Part shown: positions 38,653 to 48,180 of the stretch, in pieces | Layout: the number at the start of each line of letters is the position of its first letter | Numbering within the stretch: position 1 is the stretch's first letter | Assembly (NCBI RefSeq): GCF_014205335.1 | Contig: NZ_JACHNH010000001.1 | Span: forward strand, 496,001 to 560,000 | Length of the DNA: 64,000 nt | Direction of reading: 5' to 3' | Source of the DNA: Amorphoplanes digitatis | Lineage (GTDB): Bacteria; Actinomycetota; Actinomycetes; Mycobacteriales; Micromonosporaceae | Notes under the pieces: generated by a model | Database searches by the model: none | Told to the model about the DNA's origin: nothing | The model's input: only the letters and a program-made list of their open reading frames with translations | Translations under genes and position numbers: made by a program

Positions 38653-39207
38653 TCAGGCGGGTGGGAGCAGGTCCGTGGGTGAGACCACGGCATCCAGCGG
38701 CTCGTTCAGGTGTAGAACCGCGCCCTCTCCGGTGACCGACTGCTCCTTGTAGTGACCGGATACGAGCTCGAACAGGCGGATGGTCCGGGTCTCCGGCTCG
38801 ACCAGCAGGTACCAGGGCAGGCCCGCGACGGCGTAGTAGTGCATCTTCAGCACTCGATCGGTCGCCGCGTTCGACGGCGAAATGATCTCGCAGACCAACA
38901 GGACCGCCCCGGCGTCGATGACGGACTCATCCAGGTCGATCTCCGTCGTCACGACGAGGTCGGGAATCGTGATACGGCCTGGTTGCAGCCGCACATTGAC
39001 CGCTTCCATCACGATCAGCCCAGCCTTGGCTGCGCCCGGGTCGAGCAGATTCGCCAGCCTGCGAGAGATCACCTGATGCCGGGGGGTCGGTGCGGGGGTC
39101 ACGTACAAGCTCCCGTCGAAGAGTTCGACGCGCTCGGAGGTCTCGCCCAGCGCGAGGAACTCCTCCTCTGTCATCGGCGTTCCCCGGCCGAAGATGGCGG
39201 ACGTCAT
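38653..39207 (-). CDS. Uma2 family (DUF820) nuclease-fold protein
   Basis: A 184-residue protein of the Uma2/DUF820 family with the PD-(D/E)xK nuclease-like fold: RVELFDGSLYVTPAPTPRHQ, the acidic pair in IPDLVVTTEIDL and LVCEIISPSNAATDR, and the LKMHYYAVAGLPWYLLVEPE ending. The family is abundant in cyanobacteria and actinomycetes, and its biological role is unproven. A paralogue starts 556 bp upstream on the same strand; the two may have arisen by duplication. Confidence 0.82.
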   Translation of the reverse strand: MTSAIFGRGTPMTEEEFLALGETSERVELFDGSLYVTPAPTPRHQVISRRLANLLDPGAAKAGLIVMEAVNVRLQPGRITIPDLVVTTEIDLDESVIDAGAVLLVCEIISPSNAATDRVLKMHYYAVAGLPWYLLVEPETRTIRLFELVSGHYKEQSVTGEGAVLHLNEPLDAVVSPTDLLPPA

Positions 39208-39244
39208 GACCCGAGCTTCCCACAGGTGAGCATGATCGTGCCGC

Positions 39245-39763
39245 TCAGAGATTCAGCCCGGTGACTCGGACGAGCTGCATCACCGACTGCTCGACGTAGC
39301 CCTGCGCCGACAGCATGTAGCTGTGCAGCAGCCCTCGCTCCGGCTCCGCCACCAGGTAGCACGGGATGCCCGCCTGCGCGTACGCGTGCATCTTCAGCGA
39401 CCAGTCCACCGTCGCGCTGGTCGGGGACGTGATCTCGCAGATCAGGCGCACCGACCTGGCGTCGACCAGCGGCTGGTCCGGGTCGATGGTGCCCGCGATG
39501 ATCAGGTCCGGCACCGCGATCCGCTCCGGCCCCAGGTGCACCGGCACGCCCGCGATCACGTTCAGGTCCGTGCGGTTCGCCTTGAGCGCGTTGGCCAGCG
39601 CGCTCAAGATCATCTGATGCCTCGGCGTGTCCCTCGGGCAGGCCAGTACCCCGCCGTCCCACAGCTCCGTGCGGGCCGACGTCTCGCCGAGGTGCAGGTA
39701 GTCGGCCTCCGTCGTGGCGAGGGCCTCCAGCGGCAGGCTGCGGTTGATCAGGGTTGACGTCAT
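39245..39763 (-). CDS. Uma2 family protein, paralogue
   Basis: A 172-residue Uma2 protein similar to its neighbour: GETSARTELWDGGVLACPRD, DTPRHQMILSALANAL, PDLIIAGTIDP, LICEITSPTSATVDW and LKMHAYAQAGIPCYLVAEPE. The acidic residues of the nuclease-like core are retained. Its ATG overlaps the stop of the S9-family gene (ATGA), so it is translationally coupled to it, and it lies 37 bp before the other Uma2 gene. The function is unknown. Confidence 0.8.
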   Translation of the reverse strand: MTSTLINRSLPLEALATTEADYLHLGETSARTELWDGGVLACPRDTPRHQMILSALANALKANRTDLNVIAGVPVHLGPERIAVPDLIIAGTIDPDQPLVDARSVRLICEITSPTSATVDWSLKMHAYAQAGIPCYLVAEPERGLLHSYMLSAQGYVEQSVMQLVRVTGLNL

Positions 39764-41511
39764 GCACACTCCCGGGTCACGAATGCGAGTTCTTCGGACA
39801 GGCCCCCGGCGGGGGAGATCAGTAGGCCGGCCGCCGCCGGTTCCACGCGGTGGTGTTCGTAGACGTCGGCGTTGTCGGCGTGGCTGCCGAGGTAGCGCTC
39901 CGCGTACGCGACGGGCAGCTCGGCCCAGTCGATGATCGGGTCGCGGGCGACGCCGCAGCGGAAGACGTCGTGCCGGCGCTGCACGGCGACCGCCGCCAGC
40001 CAGCCGCCGAGGCCGGTACCGCGCACGGCGACCCGGCCCAGGTCCAGGTCGGGGTGCTTGCCGGTGAGGGAGCGCAGCGCGTCGATCTGGTCGGTCAGCG
40101 CCACGTCGGCCAGCCGTCGGTAGATCACCTTCTCGAAGCTGGGCGCCACTCCCGGCGTACCCCGGGAGTCGACGCTGACCACGACGAAGCCGGCGTCGGC
40201 CCACCATTGCCGTTCCTGCCACCGGGCCGGGTCGGCCACGACGTGCTGGTTCCCCGGGCCACCACCCAGCTCGAGCAGGACCGGCAGCCGGGTGCCGGTC
40301 ACGTGGCCGGTGGGGTAGAGGACCCCGCTCGGCAGCCGCCGGTCGGTCACCCTTTCGAAGACGGGCGCTGGTGTGTAGGGCAAGGGCTCGGCCAGCGACG
40401 GCAGCGTCATGGTGGCCGAGCCGCGGGTGACCGTCAGGTCGGTGACGAGCACGTCGCCGCCGACCGTCGCGGTGTGCCAGCCGGGCTCCGCGGTGAGCCG
40501 GCGGGCGCTGACCCCGCCGGCCTGTGCCGTGCGGACCGCGAAGACGTGCTGCTCGGCGGGCTCGCCCTCGGTGCCCTCGACGATGATCTCGGGGCCGCCG
40601 GTCGGCCGCGGCAGGACGCCGGCGACCCGGCGCACGTAGAGGCCGGGCGGGGTGATCAGGCTGCCGTCGGCGAAGAGGCAGCGGGCGTCGAAGCCGTCGT
40701 GTGCCAGCTCGCCGCCGACCATGACGCGGCCGTCGGGCAGCAGCCGGGGCGTACCCGGCACGGGCTCCACCCAGCGCGCGTCGGCGAGCTCGGCGTGCAC
40801 CTGGGTCTCGCCGGTGCGCGGATCAACCGACAGCACCAGGCCGTGCTGCTGGGTGCGGCGCAGCACCGTGATCAGGGCGTTCCCGGCGCCGCCCCAGCGC
40901 ACGTCGACCAGGTACGGGTACGTCTCCCGGTCCCAGTGCACGTCGACCCAGCCGCCGTGCAAGTCAAGCAGGTGCAGGCTCGGCGCGGGGGTGCTCCGTA
41001 CGGCCAGGATCAAGGTTCCGTCGGGCGACCACCACCAGCCGCGGTCGCGGCCGAACTCGGCCGCGGCCGGCTCCGCGGCACCCCAGGACGCGCCGCCGCC
41101 GGCCTCGCCCGCGAGCAGCTGGTCGTCGCCGCCGGTGACCACCCGCAGGCAGCCGTCCGGGGTGATGTAGCCGATGTGCCGCCCGGTGGGGTCGGGGCGC
41201 GGGTCCAGGACCTCGTCGGCGGTGCCGATCCGCCCTGCGGTGGAGGAGAACAGCCCGCCCTCGTACGCCCAGGTCAGCACGTCGAGCTTCGCCGAGCCCG
41301 CGTACGAGTGGACGGGCCCCGCCGCGACCAGGGTGAGCGCCGAGGTGGCGACGTCGAGGGACCACAGCCCGGGCGCCGGGTCCCGTGGGCCGGCCGAGCG
41401 CAGGAAGGCGACCCGCGCGCCGTCGTCGCCGACCGTCAGGGCGTGCGGGGCGCCGAAGCGGAACCCGCCGGTGCGGGTCGCGAGCTCGGGATACTCCACG
41501 CCGACCAGCAT
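39760..41511 (-). CDS. S9-family peptidase homologue lacking the catalytic triad
   Basis: A 583-residue cytoplasmic protein with the layout of prolyl-oligopeptidase/acylaminoacyl-peptidase proteins: an N-terminal beta-propeller-like region (residues 1-350) and a C-terminal alpha/beta-hydrolase region ([34 protein letters not shown]). The nucleophile elbow, normally GxSxGG, reads GTGLGG, so the serine is gone. The chain ends soon after [13 protein letters not shown], before the usual Asp and His positions. It is probably a non-catalytic binding or regulatory protein, or a decaying gene. No frameshift was found: the stop overlaps the intact Uma2 start. The start at 41511 diverges from mshB. Confidence 0.8.
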   Translation of the reverse strand: MLVGVEYPELATRTGGFRFGAPHALTVGDDGARVAFLRSAGPRDPAPGLWSLDVATSALTLVAAGPVHSYAGSAKLDVLTWAYEGGLFSSTAGRIGTADEVLDPRPDPTGRHIGYITPDGCLRVVTGGDDQLLAGEAGGGASWGAAEPAAAEFGRDRGWWWSPDGTLILAVRSTPAPSLHLLDLHGGWVDVHWDRETYPYLVDVRWGGAGNALITVLRRTQQHGLVLSVDPRTGETQVHAELADARWVEPVPGTPRLLPDGRVMVGGELAHDGFDARCLFADGSLITPPGLYVRRVAGVLPRPTGGPEIIVEGTEGEPAEQHVFAVRTAQAGGVSARRLTAEPGWHTATVGGDVLVTDLTVTRGSATMTLPSLAEPLPYTPAPVFERVTDRRLPSGVLYPTGHVTGTRLPVLLELGGGPGNQHVVADPARWQERQWWADAGFVVVSVDSRGTPGVAPSFEKVIYRRLADVALTDQIDALRSLTGKHPDLDLGRVAVRGTGLGGWLAAVAVQRRHDVFRCGVARDPIIDWAELPVAYAERYLGSHADNADVYEHHRVEPAAAGLLISPAGGLSEELAFVTRECA

Positions 41512-41587
41512 CGCCGATCACCGGCACCTCCCGCCCGGCAAACCGCGCAGGTGGGGGCCGCCCACGCTCGCGCGTAGAGTGGCGCGC

Positions 41588-42466
41588 GTGACGAATGCGC
41601 TGCCCGCACGCCGCTTGATGCTCGTGCACGCCCACCCTGACGACGAGGTCACCGGCACCGGCGCCACCATGGCCCGCTACGTCGCCGAGGGTGCCGGGGT
41701 GACCCTTGTGACGTGCACGCTCGGCGAAGAGGGCGAGATCCACGTCCCCGCGCTGGCGCAGCTCGAGGCCCGGCAGGCGGACCAGCTAGGCGGGTGGCGG
41801 ATCGGCGAGCTGGAGCGGGCCTGCGCCGCGCTCGGCGTCACCGACTACCGCTTCCTCGGCGGCGCGGGCCGCTACCGGGACTCGGGGATGATGGGCCAGG
41901 AGACCAACGACCACCCGCGGGCGTTCTGGCAGGCCGACCTCGAGGAGGCGGCCCGGCAGTGCCTGGAGATCATGCGGGAGGTACGCCCGCAGGTCCTCAT
42001 CACCTACGACGAGAACGGCTTCTACGGTCACCCCGACCACATCCAGGCGCACCGGGTCGCGATGCGCGCGGCGGAGCTGGCCGAGGCCGAGGGCTTCGGG
42101 CCGGAGAAGATCTACTGGACCGCCATGCCGCTGAGCGTGCTCGAGGGCGGCATGGAGGCGTTCCGGGGCATGGACGACAACCCGTTCGCCGACGTGGAGA
42201 ACGTCGAGGACCTGCCGTTCGGCCACCCCGACGACGAGATCGCGGCCCGGATCGACGGCACGGACTTCTACGAGCGCAAGGTCGCCGCGATGCGCGCGCA
42301 CGCGACCCAGATCCCGTCCAACTCCTGGCTGTACGGCATTGCCGGTGACTTCGGCGGCGAGTTCATGGGCGTCGAGTACTTCACCCTGGTCAAGGGCGAG
42401 CGCGGCGAGGTGGGCGGCCCGCACAAGTGGGAGGCCGACCTGTTCAGCAATGTGGTCGGGCGATGA
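41588..42466 (+). CDS. mshB: N-acetyl-GlcN-inositol deacetylase of mycothiol synthesis
   Basis: A 292-residue LmbE/PIG-L-fold zinc deacetylase. Metal ligands are in HAHPDDE (His16, Asp19) and in [12 protein letters not shown]; the first Asp of the motif is the general base. Length and the GHPDHIQAH segment match MshB, which deacetylates GlcNAc-inositol in the second phase of mycothiol synthesis, rather than the related Mca amidase, though the two are close. The start is GTG at 41588, where homology begins. It overlaps the following membrane-protein gene by ATGA. Confidence 0.88.
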   Translation: MTNALPARRLMLVHAHPDDEVTGTGATMARYVAEGAGVTLVTCTLGEEGEIHVPALAQLEARQADQLGGWRIGELERACAALGVTDYRFLGGAGRYRDSGMMGQETNDHPRAFWQADLEEAARQCLEIMREVRPQVLITYDENGFYGHPDHIQAHRVAMRAAELAEAEGFGPEKIYWTAMPLSVLEGGMEAFRGMDDNPFADVENVEDLPFGHPDDEIAARIDGTDFYERKVAAMRAHATQIPSNSWLYGIAGDFGGEFMGVEYFTLVKGERGEVGGPHKWEADLFSNVVGR

Positions 42467-42915
42467 CGCTCGAGGCTCCCACCTCGCCGTCGGCCGACCC
42501 GGCGGCGGCACCGGCCGAGCCGAGCCGGGCGCTCGAGGCGACGATCCGGACCGCCGGGCTGGTCGTCGCGATGCTCGCCGCCGTCTTCAGCGCCGTTCTG
42601 GAGCTGGTGCTGACCCCGCTGCGGGTCGGCGGCGTGCCGATCGGGGTCGCGGTGCCGGCGGCCGTGGTCGGCAACCTGGCGATCTGCTGGTTCGCGCTGA
42701 CGACGGTGGGGCGGCGCTGGGCGCTCGGGCCGCCGTGGGTGGTCTGGACATTGATCACGTTCTTCGCGGCGGCCGGGTTCCGCACCGCGGAGGGCGACTA
42801 TCTGATCAGTGGGGACAACTGGGTCGCGCTGGTGATGATCTTTGTGGGAAGCCTCACCTTCGCGGTGTACCTGTACCGCCAGATCCTGAAGCAGCCGCCT
42901 GTCACAAAGATGTGA
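42463..42915 (+). CDS. Small membrane protein coupled to mshB
   Basis: A 150-residue protein with an Ala/Pro-rich cytoplasmic N-terminus (about 30 residues) and four predicted transmembrane helices (for example [20 protein letters not shown] and [19 protein letters not shown]). I do not recognise a functional family. The ATG overlaps the mshB stop (ATGA), so it is co-translated with mshB; a link to mycothiol metabolism is only positional. Confidence 0.7.
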   Translation: MTLEAPTSPSADPAAAPAEPSRALEATIRTAGLVVAMLAAVFSAVLELVLTPLRVGGVPIGVAVPAAVVGNLAICWFALTTVGRRWALGPPWVVWTLITFFAAAGFRTAEGDYLISGDNWVALVMIFVGSLTFAVYLYRQILKQPPVTKM

Positions 42916-42967
42916 CGACCCCTCGTGGCGTTTGTCGCGATCGCCGCCTGGCCTGCACACTTGCGCC

Positions 42968-44716
42968 GTGTTCGCCTCTGAGCCCTCCGTCGATCAGGCC
43001 CCAACGACCGTGCCGCAGCCGGCGCCGCCGCAGGATTCGAGCCCCTCCGAGGGCCCGGTCAGCCGCCGGCGGATCGTCGTGGTCGGCACCGTGGCGGCCG
43101 TGCTCATCGCGGGGGCGGCCGCGGGCGCCTGGGCGTACGGCGGCGACGTGCCGCGCGGAACCAGCGTCCTCGGCGTCGACCTGGGCGGCATGTCCCGCAC
43201 CGACGCCGAGCGCGCGCTGACCAACGGCGTCGGGCCGCGCACCAGCCACCCGGTCGCGGTGAGCCTGGCGGGCAAGACCTTCTCGATCGAGCCCGCCGAC
43301 ATCGCCATGACGCTCAACGTCGACCTGTCCGTCGGCCGGGCCATCCGCAGCGGCAACCCGGCGCTGTTCGGCGGGCGCACGGTGCCGCCGGTGATCGAGC
43401 TGGACGAGGCGAAGCTCGAGGCGGTGCTCCGCGGGCAGGTGGGCCCGAAGCAGATCACGATGAAGAAGCCCGGCATCGGGTACGCGGGGCTGACGCCGGA
43501 GGCCACCCACCCGGCGCCGGGCAAGAACCTCGACGTGGCGGCCGCCTCCGCCGCGATCCGGCAGTCCTGGCTGACCGGCGGCGTGGCCGTGATCGAACTG
43601 GTCACCAGGCCGCCGGCGACCACGGCCGAGCAGGTCGACGGGCTGCTGGCCGGGCTGGCCGTCCCGGCCGTCGCGGCGCCGGTCACCGTCACCGTCGGGG
43701 ACCGGTCGTTCACCCTGACGCCCAAGGCGATCTCCAAGGGCCTGGTCTTCCGCGCCGACGACAACGGCCTGCTGACCCCGGCGATCGACGGCGTGCGGCT
43801 GCACGCCGCCGCGGCGAAGGAGTTCGCCAAGGTCGAGACCCCGCCCGAGGCGGCGAAGATCGTTCTGAAAGGCGGGAAGCCGAAGATCGTGGCGGGCCGG
43901 CCGGGCGACCTGGTTGACCTGAACCTGCTCGGCCCGGCGCTGCTCGGCATGCTGCCCAACCCGGGGCCCCGTGCCGTCACCGCGAGCCTCACCTCGCAGG
44001 CCGCCGCCCTGACCGACACCGACCTGGCCAGGCTCGGCATCAAGGAGAAGGTCTCCACCTTCACCACCTACTTCACCGGCGGTGGCGGCTCGCCGCGCAG
44101 CCAGAACATCATGACCATCGCCCGTGCCGTCGACGGCGCGCTCGTGCTGCCCGGCAAGACGTTCTCGCTGAACGGGCACACCGGCGAGCGCGACTACGAC
44201 TCCGGCTACCAGGACGCCCCGGTCATCGTCGGCGGCAAGCTCGAACCGGGCGTCGGCGGCGGCGCCTCGCAGTTCACCACGACGCTCTTCAACGCCGCCT
44301 ACTACGCGGGGCTCGAGGACGTCGAGCACAAGCCGCACTCGTTCTACTTCTCCCGCTACCCGGCGGTCATCGAGTCGACGATCTTCTACCCGACGCTCGA
44401 CCTGAAGTTCAAGAACACCACGCCGCACGGGATCTTCATCGACACGTCGTACACCAACAGGTCGGTGACGGTCACGATGTGGAGCACCAAGGTCTACGAC
44501 AGCGTCAAGACCGTGCTCGGCCCGCGCCGCGACGTCACCTCGCCGCCGACGGTGCACCGCGAGCCGGGCCCGAAGTGCATCACCAGCAGCGGGCTGCCGG
44601 GCTTCACCCAGGACGCATGGCGCGTCATCCGCAAGGACGGCAAAGAGATCGAGCGCGAGAAGTTCACCTGGCGTTACGATCCCGAGCCACGATTCATCTG
44701 CGGCGAGAAGCCGTAG
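42968..44716 (+). CDS. VanW family protein with peptidoglycan-binding-like repeats
   Basis: A 582-residue membrane-anchored extracellular protein. A cytoplasmic proline-rich tail precedes one transmembrane helix (IVVVGTVAAVLIAGAAAGAW). Two YoaR-type (PG-binding-4-like) regions follow, and the C-terminal VanW domain contains GKTFSLNGHTGERDYDSGYQ, GGGASQFTTTLFNAAYYAGL and HSFYFSRYPA. VanW-domain proteins occur in cell-wall and some glycopeptide-resistance loci; their biochemical role is unresolved. The GTG at 42968 is preferred to a TTG at 42932. No vanHAX-like genes are nearby, so resistance is not implied. Confidence 0.85.
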   Translation: MFASEPSVDQAPTTVPQPAPPQDSSPSEGPVSRRRIVVVGTVAAVLIAGAAAGAWAYGGDVPRGTSVLGVDLGGMSRTDAERALTNGVGPRTSHPVAVSLAGKTFSIEPADIAMTLNVDLSVGRAIRSGNPALFGGRTVPPVIELDEAKLEAVLRGQVGPKQITMKKPGIGYAGLTPEATHPAPGKNLDVAAASAAIRQSWLTGGVAVIELVTRPPATTAEQVDGLLAGLAVPAVAAPVTVTVGDRSFTLTPKAISKGLVFRADDNGLLTPAIDGVRLHAAAAKEFAKVETPPEAAKIVLKGGKPKIVAGRPGDLVDLNLLGPALLGMLPNPGPRAVTASLTSQAAALTDTDLARLGIKEKVSTFTTYFTGGGGSPRSQNIMTIARAVDGALVLPGKTFSLNGHTGERDYDSGYQDAPVIVGGKLEPGVGGGASQFTTTLFNAAYYAGLEDVEHKPHSFYFSRYPAVIESTIFYPTLDLKFKNTTPHGIFIDTSYTNRSVTVTMWSTKVYDSVKTVLGPRRDVTSPPTVHREPGPKCITSSGLPGFTQDAWRVIRKDGKEIEREKFTWRYDPEPRFICGEKP

Positions 44717-44735
44717 CTCGTCAGGGGAGTACGCC

Positions 44736-45200
44736 ATGAAGCAGCGTTGGGTGCCGGTTGCGGTGCTGGCGGCCGGTCTGTTCGCGATCAACGTGATCGC
44801 GCGGCTCGTGATCCGCATCGGCTTCGCCGACAACGAGACGGCCGAGAGCCGGGTATCGCTGATCATGTTCGCCGCCATCGGCGTCGTGCTGGCGATCGTG
44901 ACCTTCGTCCGGGCCCAGCGGGTGCCGGCGGGTACCTGGCTGCCCGAGATCGGTGCCGCGGCGCTCGGCGGCATGCTGCTGACCATCCTGGTCGGCCCGT
45001 TCATCAGCGGCGACACCCCGTTCGCCGCGGGCGCGGGCAACTTCTTCTCCCAGGTCTGGCTCTACAGCGGCTTCGCGATCCTTGGCACGCTGCTCGGCTA
45101 CTGGATCGCCACAATGCTCGGGCGCGACTACCGCTCCCGCTCGCTGCAAGCCTTCGCCAAGGCGAAGACCACCAAGCCGCGCCGGGTCGTGCGCCGCTGA
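44736..45200 (+). CDS. Small polytopic membrane protein
   Basis: A 154-residue protein with four predicted transmembrane segments (WVPVAVLAAGLFAINVIARL, VSLIMFAAIGVVLAIVTFV, AALGGMLLTILVGPFISG and FAILGTLLGYWIATMLG) and a basic C-terminal tail (KAKTTKPRRVVRR). I do not recognise the family. It lies 19 bp after the VanW gene with AGGGGAG upstream of its ATG, so it is likely in the same transcript. It converges on the GNAT gene. Confidence 0.65.
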   Translation: MKQRWVPVAVLAAGLFAINVIARLVIRIGFADNETAESRVSLIMFAAIGVVLAIVTFVRAQRVPAGTWLPEIGAAALGGMLLTILVGPFISGDTPFAAGAGNFFSQVWLYSGFAILGTLLGYWIATMLGRDYRSRSLQAFAKAKTTKPRRVVRR

Positions 45201-45216
45201 GCCGTCGCCACGCCCG

Positions 45217-46179
45217 TCAGTCCGGCGCCTCGCGGGTCAGGTAGGTGTGGTGGGTGCGGAAGCCGAGCCCCTGATAGAGCGTGGTCGCGGGGGTGTTCCG
45301 CTCCTCGACCTGCAGGTAGGCCCGCGCGGCGCCGCGCTGCGTCGCCCAGCCGGCCACCGCGCGCACCAGGTGCCGGCCCAGGCCCATGCGGCGGGCGGCG
45401 GGCGCGGTCTGCACCAGGGAGACGCCGAGCCAGCGGTCCGGGCCGGTGACCGCGCCGCGGCCGACCGCGAGCAGGTCGCCGGCCTCGTCCCGCACGGACG
45501 CGAAGACCACCTCCGGTACGCCGGTGAGCAGCTTCCTCGCGACCGCCGGCAGCGTGCCCTTGTGCTCGGCGACCATCTCGTACCAGGCGTCGGCGGGGCT
45601 GTCGGCGAGCTCGACCGGGGGCAGGTCCCGCCGCGGCGCGACGTCGCCGACCAGGGCGGGCAGCGGGGCGGTCTGCACGAGCGTCAGCGGGCGGGCCGTC
45701 CAGCCGCGGCCGTCGAGCGCCGCGTTGACCGGGGCGGCCAGTGGCATCGGAGTGTTGATCATGGGCCGCTGGCCCCTGGCGGCGTACCACAGCTCGACGG
45801 CGTCGATGGCGGCCTCGAGCGTGCGGTCCGGGTCGCCGACCGCGAGCGCGGCGTTGGCCCGCCCCGTCCAGTTCTCCGCCGCGCGCAGGATCCAGCCGCC
45901 CAGGCGGGCCTGGATCGGGGCCGGCCAGGCCTCGTTCGCGGCGAGCTCAAGGGCGACCACCTCAGCGGCGGGCGGCCGGCGGGCGGGCGGCACCCGCTTG
46001 GCGCGGTGCACCTCCCGCAGCGGTACGCGCAGCGTGCCCTTGGCGGTGGCCAGCGTGAGTTCCGTCTCCGTCAGCTCGACCAGCTCGCCGAGGGCGTCGG
46101 CAAAAAGTGGACGATTATGGGAAACACCTACAATTCGGCGAACCACCACCCGGTGTCCCACATCCTGCCGTCGGAGCAC
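45217..46179 (-). CDS. GNAT acetyltransferase with N-terminal SH3-like domain
   Basis: A 320-residue two-part protein. Residues 1-60 (VGHRVVVRRIVG, ELTLATAKGTLRVPL) look like the SH3-like domain of the Rv0428c family. The C-terminal half is a GNAT fold with the acetyl-CoA loop QTAPAARRMGLGRHLVRAV and AYLQVEERNTPATTLYQGLG. The acceptor is unknown; some relatives are annotated as N-acetylglutamate synthase-like. The start is GTG at 46179, supported by a very strong ribosome binding site (AAGGAGGTGGCAC directly before it). It diverges from the ferredoxin gene. Confidence 0.8.
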   Translation of the reverse strand: MLRRQDVGHRVVVRRIVGVSHNRPLFADALGELVELTETELTLATAKGTLRVPLREVHRAKRVPPARRPPAAEVVALELAANEAWPAPIQARLGGWILRAAENWTGRANAALAVGDPDRTLEAAIDAVELWYAARGQRPMINTPMPLAAPVNAALDGRGWTARPLTLVQTAPLPALVGDVAPRRDLPPVELADSPADAWYEMVAEHKGTLPAVARKLLTGVPEVVFASVRDEAGDLLAVGRGAVTGPDRWLGVSLVQTAPAARRMGLGRHLVRAVAGWATQRGAARAYLQVEERNTPATTLYQGLGFRTHHTYLTREAPD

Positions 46180-46261
46180 GTGCCACCTCCTTCCGGCGAG
46201 ATACTAGGCTCTGCTCGTACCGTCGCGGTGTCCCGCGGCGTGGCTCTGGAAGGGAAAGACC

Positions 46262-46588
46262 GTGACCTACATCATCGCTGAGCCCTGCGTCGATGTGCTC
46301 GACAAGGCATGCATCGAGGAATGCCCCGTCGACTGCATCTACGAGGGCAATCGGATGCTCTACATCCACCCCGATGAGTGCGTCGACTGCGGTGCCTGCG
46401 AGCCGGTCTGCCCGGTGGAGGCCATCTTCTACGAGGATGACGTGCCGGAGCAGTGGAAGGACTACACGACGGCGAACTACGAGTTCTTCGAGGACCTCGG
46501 TTCGCCCGGTGGCGCCTCCAAGGTCGGCAAGATCGACAAGGACACCCCGTTCGTGACTTCGCAGCCGCCGCGCGGCGACGCACACTGA
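46262..46588 (+). CDS. fdxC: 7Fe ferredoxin ([3Fe-4S][4Fe-4S])
   Basis: A 108-residue ferredoxin of the actinobacterial 7Fe type. Cysteines: Cys9 and Cys17, [13 protein letters not shown], then [20 protein letters not shown] for the [4Fe-4S] centre. A C-terminal extension ([17 protein letters not shown]) is typical of the family. It is a low-potential electron carrier. The start is GTG at 46262 after GGAAGGGAA. The ferredoxin-dapC order is conserved in mycobacteria (Rv1177-Rv1178). Confidence 0.93.
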   Translation: MTYIIAEPCVDVLDKACIEECPVDCIYEGNRMLYIHPDECVDCGACEPVCPVEAIFYEDDVPEQWKDYTTANYEFFEDLGSPGGASKVGKIDKDTPFVTSQPPRGDAH

Positions 46589-46590
46589 CC

Positions 46591-47679
46591 GTGCTGTCGG
46601 CCACGCTGCCCGATTTTCCCTGGGACCTGCTGGAGCCGGCCAAGGCGGTCGCCGCGGCGCACCCCGGCGGCATCGTGGACCTGTCGATCGGCACCCCGGT
46701 CGACCCGGTCCCGCCGCTGATCCGGGCGGCGCTGTCCGGCGCGTCCGACGCGCCCGGCTACCCGCTGACGGCCGGCACGCCGGCGCTGCGTGCGGCCATC
46801 GCCGGCTGGCTGGCCCGCGCCTGCGGCGCCTCCGGCCGGCTCGGCGTGCTGCCGACCATCGGCTCCAAGGAGCTGGTGGCGTGGCTGCCGACGCTGCTCG
46901 GGGTCGGCCCCGGTGACGTCGTCGTCATCCCGCAGGTCTGCTACCCCACCTACGAGGTCGGCGTCCGCCTCGCCGGCGCCGAGGTGGTGCGCTCCGACTC
47001 GCTGACCGCACTGGGCCCGGACCCGCGGGTCAAGCTGGTCTGGATCAACTCGCCGTCCAACCCGACCGGCCGGGTGCTGCCCGCCGCCCACCTGCGCAAG
47101 GTGGTCGACTGGGCCCGCGAGCGCGGCGCGGTCGTGGTCAGCGACGAGTGCTACCTGTCCCTCGGCTGGGACGAGACCCCGGTCTCTGTGCTTGCCGATG
47201 AGGTCTGCGGCGGCGACTACACCGGCGTCGTCTCCGTGCACTCGCTCTCCAAGCGGTCCAACCTGGCCGGCTACCGGGCCGGCTTCCTCGGCGGCGACCC
47301 GGCGCTGATCGCGGAGCTGCTCACGGTCCGCAAGCACGCCGGCATGATCGTGCCCGCGCCCGTGCAGGCCGCGATGGTCGCCGCGCTGGGCGACGAGACG
47401 CACGTGGAGCAGCAGCGGGCGCTCTACTCGGCCCGCCGCGAGACGCTCAGGGACGCGCTCGTCAAGGCCGGGTTCTCCATCGAGCACTCCACCGCCGGCC
47501 TCTACCTGTGGTCGACCCGCGGCGAGGACTGCTGGGCCACCGTGGACTGGCTCGCCCAGCGCGGCATCCTGGCCGCGCCCGGCGCGTTCTACGGACCGGC
47601 CGCGGGCCGGCACGTCCGCATCGCGCTGACCGCGACCGACGAACGCGTCGCCGAGGCCGTCGCCCGCCTCACCGCCTGA
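46591..47679 (+). CDS. dapC: Succinyldiaminopimelate aminotransferase
   Basis: A 362-residue class I/II PLP aminotransferase matching actinobacterial DapC of the succinylase branch of meso-DAP/lysine synthesis. Features: WINSPSNPTGRVL, the Schiff-base lysine at about 221 in HSLSKRSNLAGYRAGF, and the terminal RIALTATDERV. It converts N-succinyl-2-amino-6-ketopimelate using glutamate and so feeds peptidoglycan and lysine. The start is GTG two bases after the ferredoxin stop. Confidence 0.9.
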   Translation: MLSATLPDFPWDLLEPAKAVAAAHPGGIVDLSIGTPVDPVPPLIRAALSGASDAPGYPLTAGTPALRAAIAGWLARACGASGRLGVLPTIGSKELVAWLPTLLGVGPGDVVVIPQVCYPTYEVGVRLAGAEVVRSDSLTALGPDPRVKLVWINSPSNPTGRVLPAAHLRKVVDWARERGAVVVSDECYLSLGWDETPVSVLADEVCGGDYTGVVSVHSLSKRSNLAGYRAGFLGGDPALIAELLTVRKHAGMIVPAPVQAAMVAALGDETHVEQQRALYSARRETLRDALVKAGFSIEHSTAGLYLWSTRGEDCWATVDWLAQRGILAAPGAFYGPAAGRHVRIALTATDERVAEAVARLTA

Positions 47680-47760
47680 CCGCCCTACCGGGTACCCGGA
47701 AATCGTTCGTGGTCGCTACCCTCTGAAGCGATGTGACGACGGGGCTACGGGGAGGCGGCC

Positions 47761-48180
47761 GTGGGCGATCCTGGAATCAATGTCGAGACGGGCGGGCTCA
47801 ACAAGTTCGCCACCGATGTCCGCGCGGACACGGACTACGTGACCGAGCCCGCGGTGGGCCGGGCCAAGCTGCCGCTGGACAGCGTGCCGTTCGGCGCGCA
47901 GAACGCGAGCGGCGGCGTGCACGCCGCCAAGGAGCGCTACGCGAAGAGCCTGAGCGCGTCCACCGCCAACCTCGGCAACTTCCTGACCGCGGCCCGGCTG
48001 CTCGCCGCCGCGGCGGAGAAGGTCGCCGCCGACTTCGACGCCGTCGACGCCGGCTCGGCCGACGGGACGAAGCGGGTCGAGCACGCACTGTGGACGGCCG
48101 CGCAGGAGGCCCGCGCCGTCCGGCTCGCGGCCGAGCGGGCCGACCGTCCGCGCCACGGGGGAGGGGCGACCGCGGTATGA
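47761..48180 (+). CDS. EspC/WXG100-superfamily-like helical protein
   Basis: A 139-residue all-helical protein with no signal peptide or membrane segment, resembling small type VII secretion substrates (EspC/PE/WXG100 superfamily): a helix GLNKFATDVRADTDYV, a central turn with Gly/Ser and Ala, then a second long helix rich in Ala/Leu. A WXG triplet is not present. It is coupled by ATGA to a PPE-like protein gene that is coupled to a mycosin, which supports the assignment. The GTG at 47761 has GGGGAGG 5 nt upstream; a TACCCT hexamer at 47717-47722 may be the -10 element. Confidence 0.6.
   Translation: MGDPGINVETGGLNKFATDVRADTDYVTEPAVGRAKLPLDSVPFGAQNASGGVHAAKERYAKSLSASTANLGNFLTAARLLAAAAEKVAADFDAVDAGSADGTKRVEHALWTAAQEARAVRLAAERADRPRHGGGATAV

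Noticed and set aside
39760..39763. Frameshift explaining the missing C-terminus of the S9-family protein
   Set aside because: The following sequence encodes an intact Uma2 protein starting at the overlap; no remnant of the hydrolase end was found in other frames.
42968..44716. Glycopeptide resistance locus because of the VanW domain
   Set aside because: No vanH, vanA, vanX, vanR or vanS homologues nearby; VanW proteins are common in actinomycetes without resistance.
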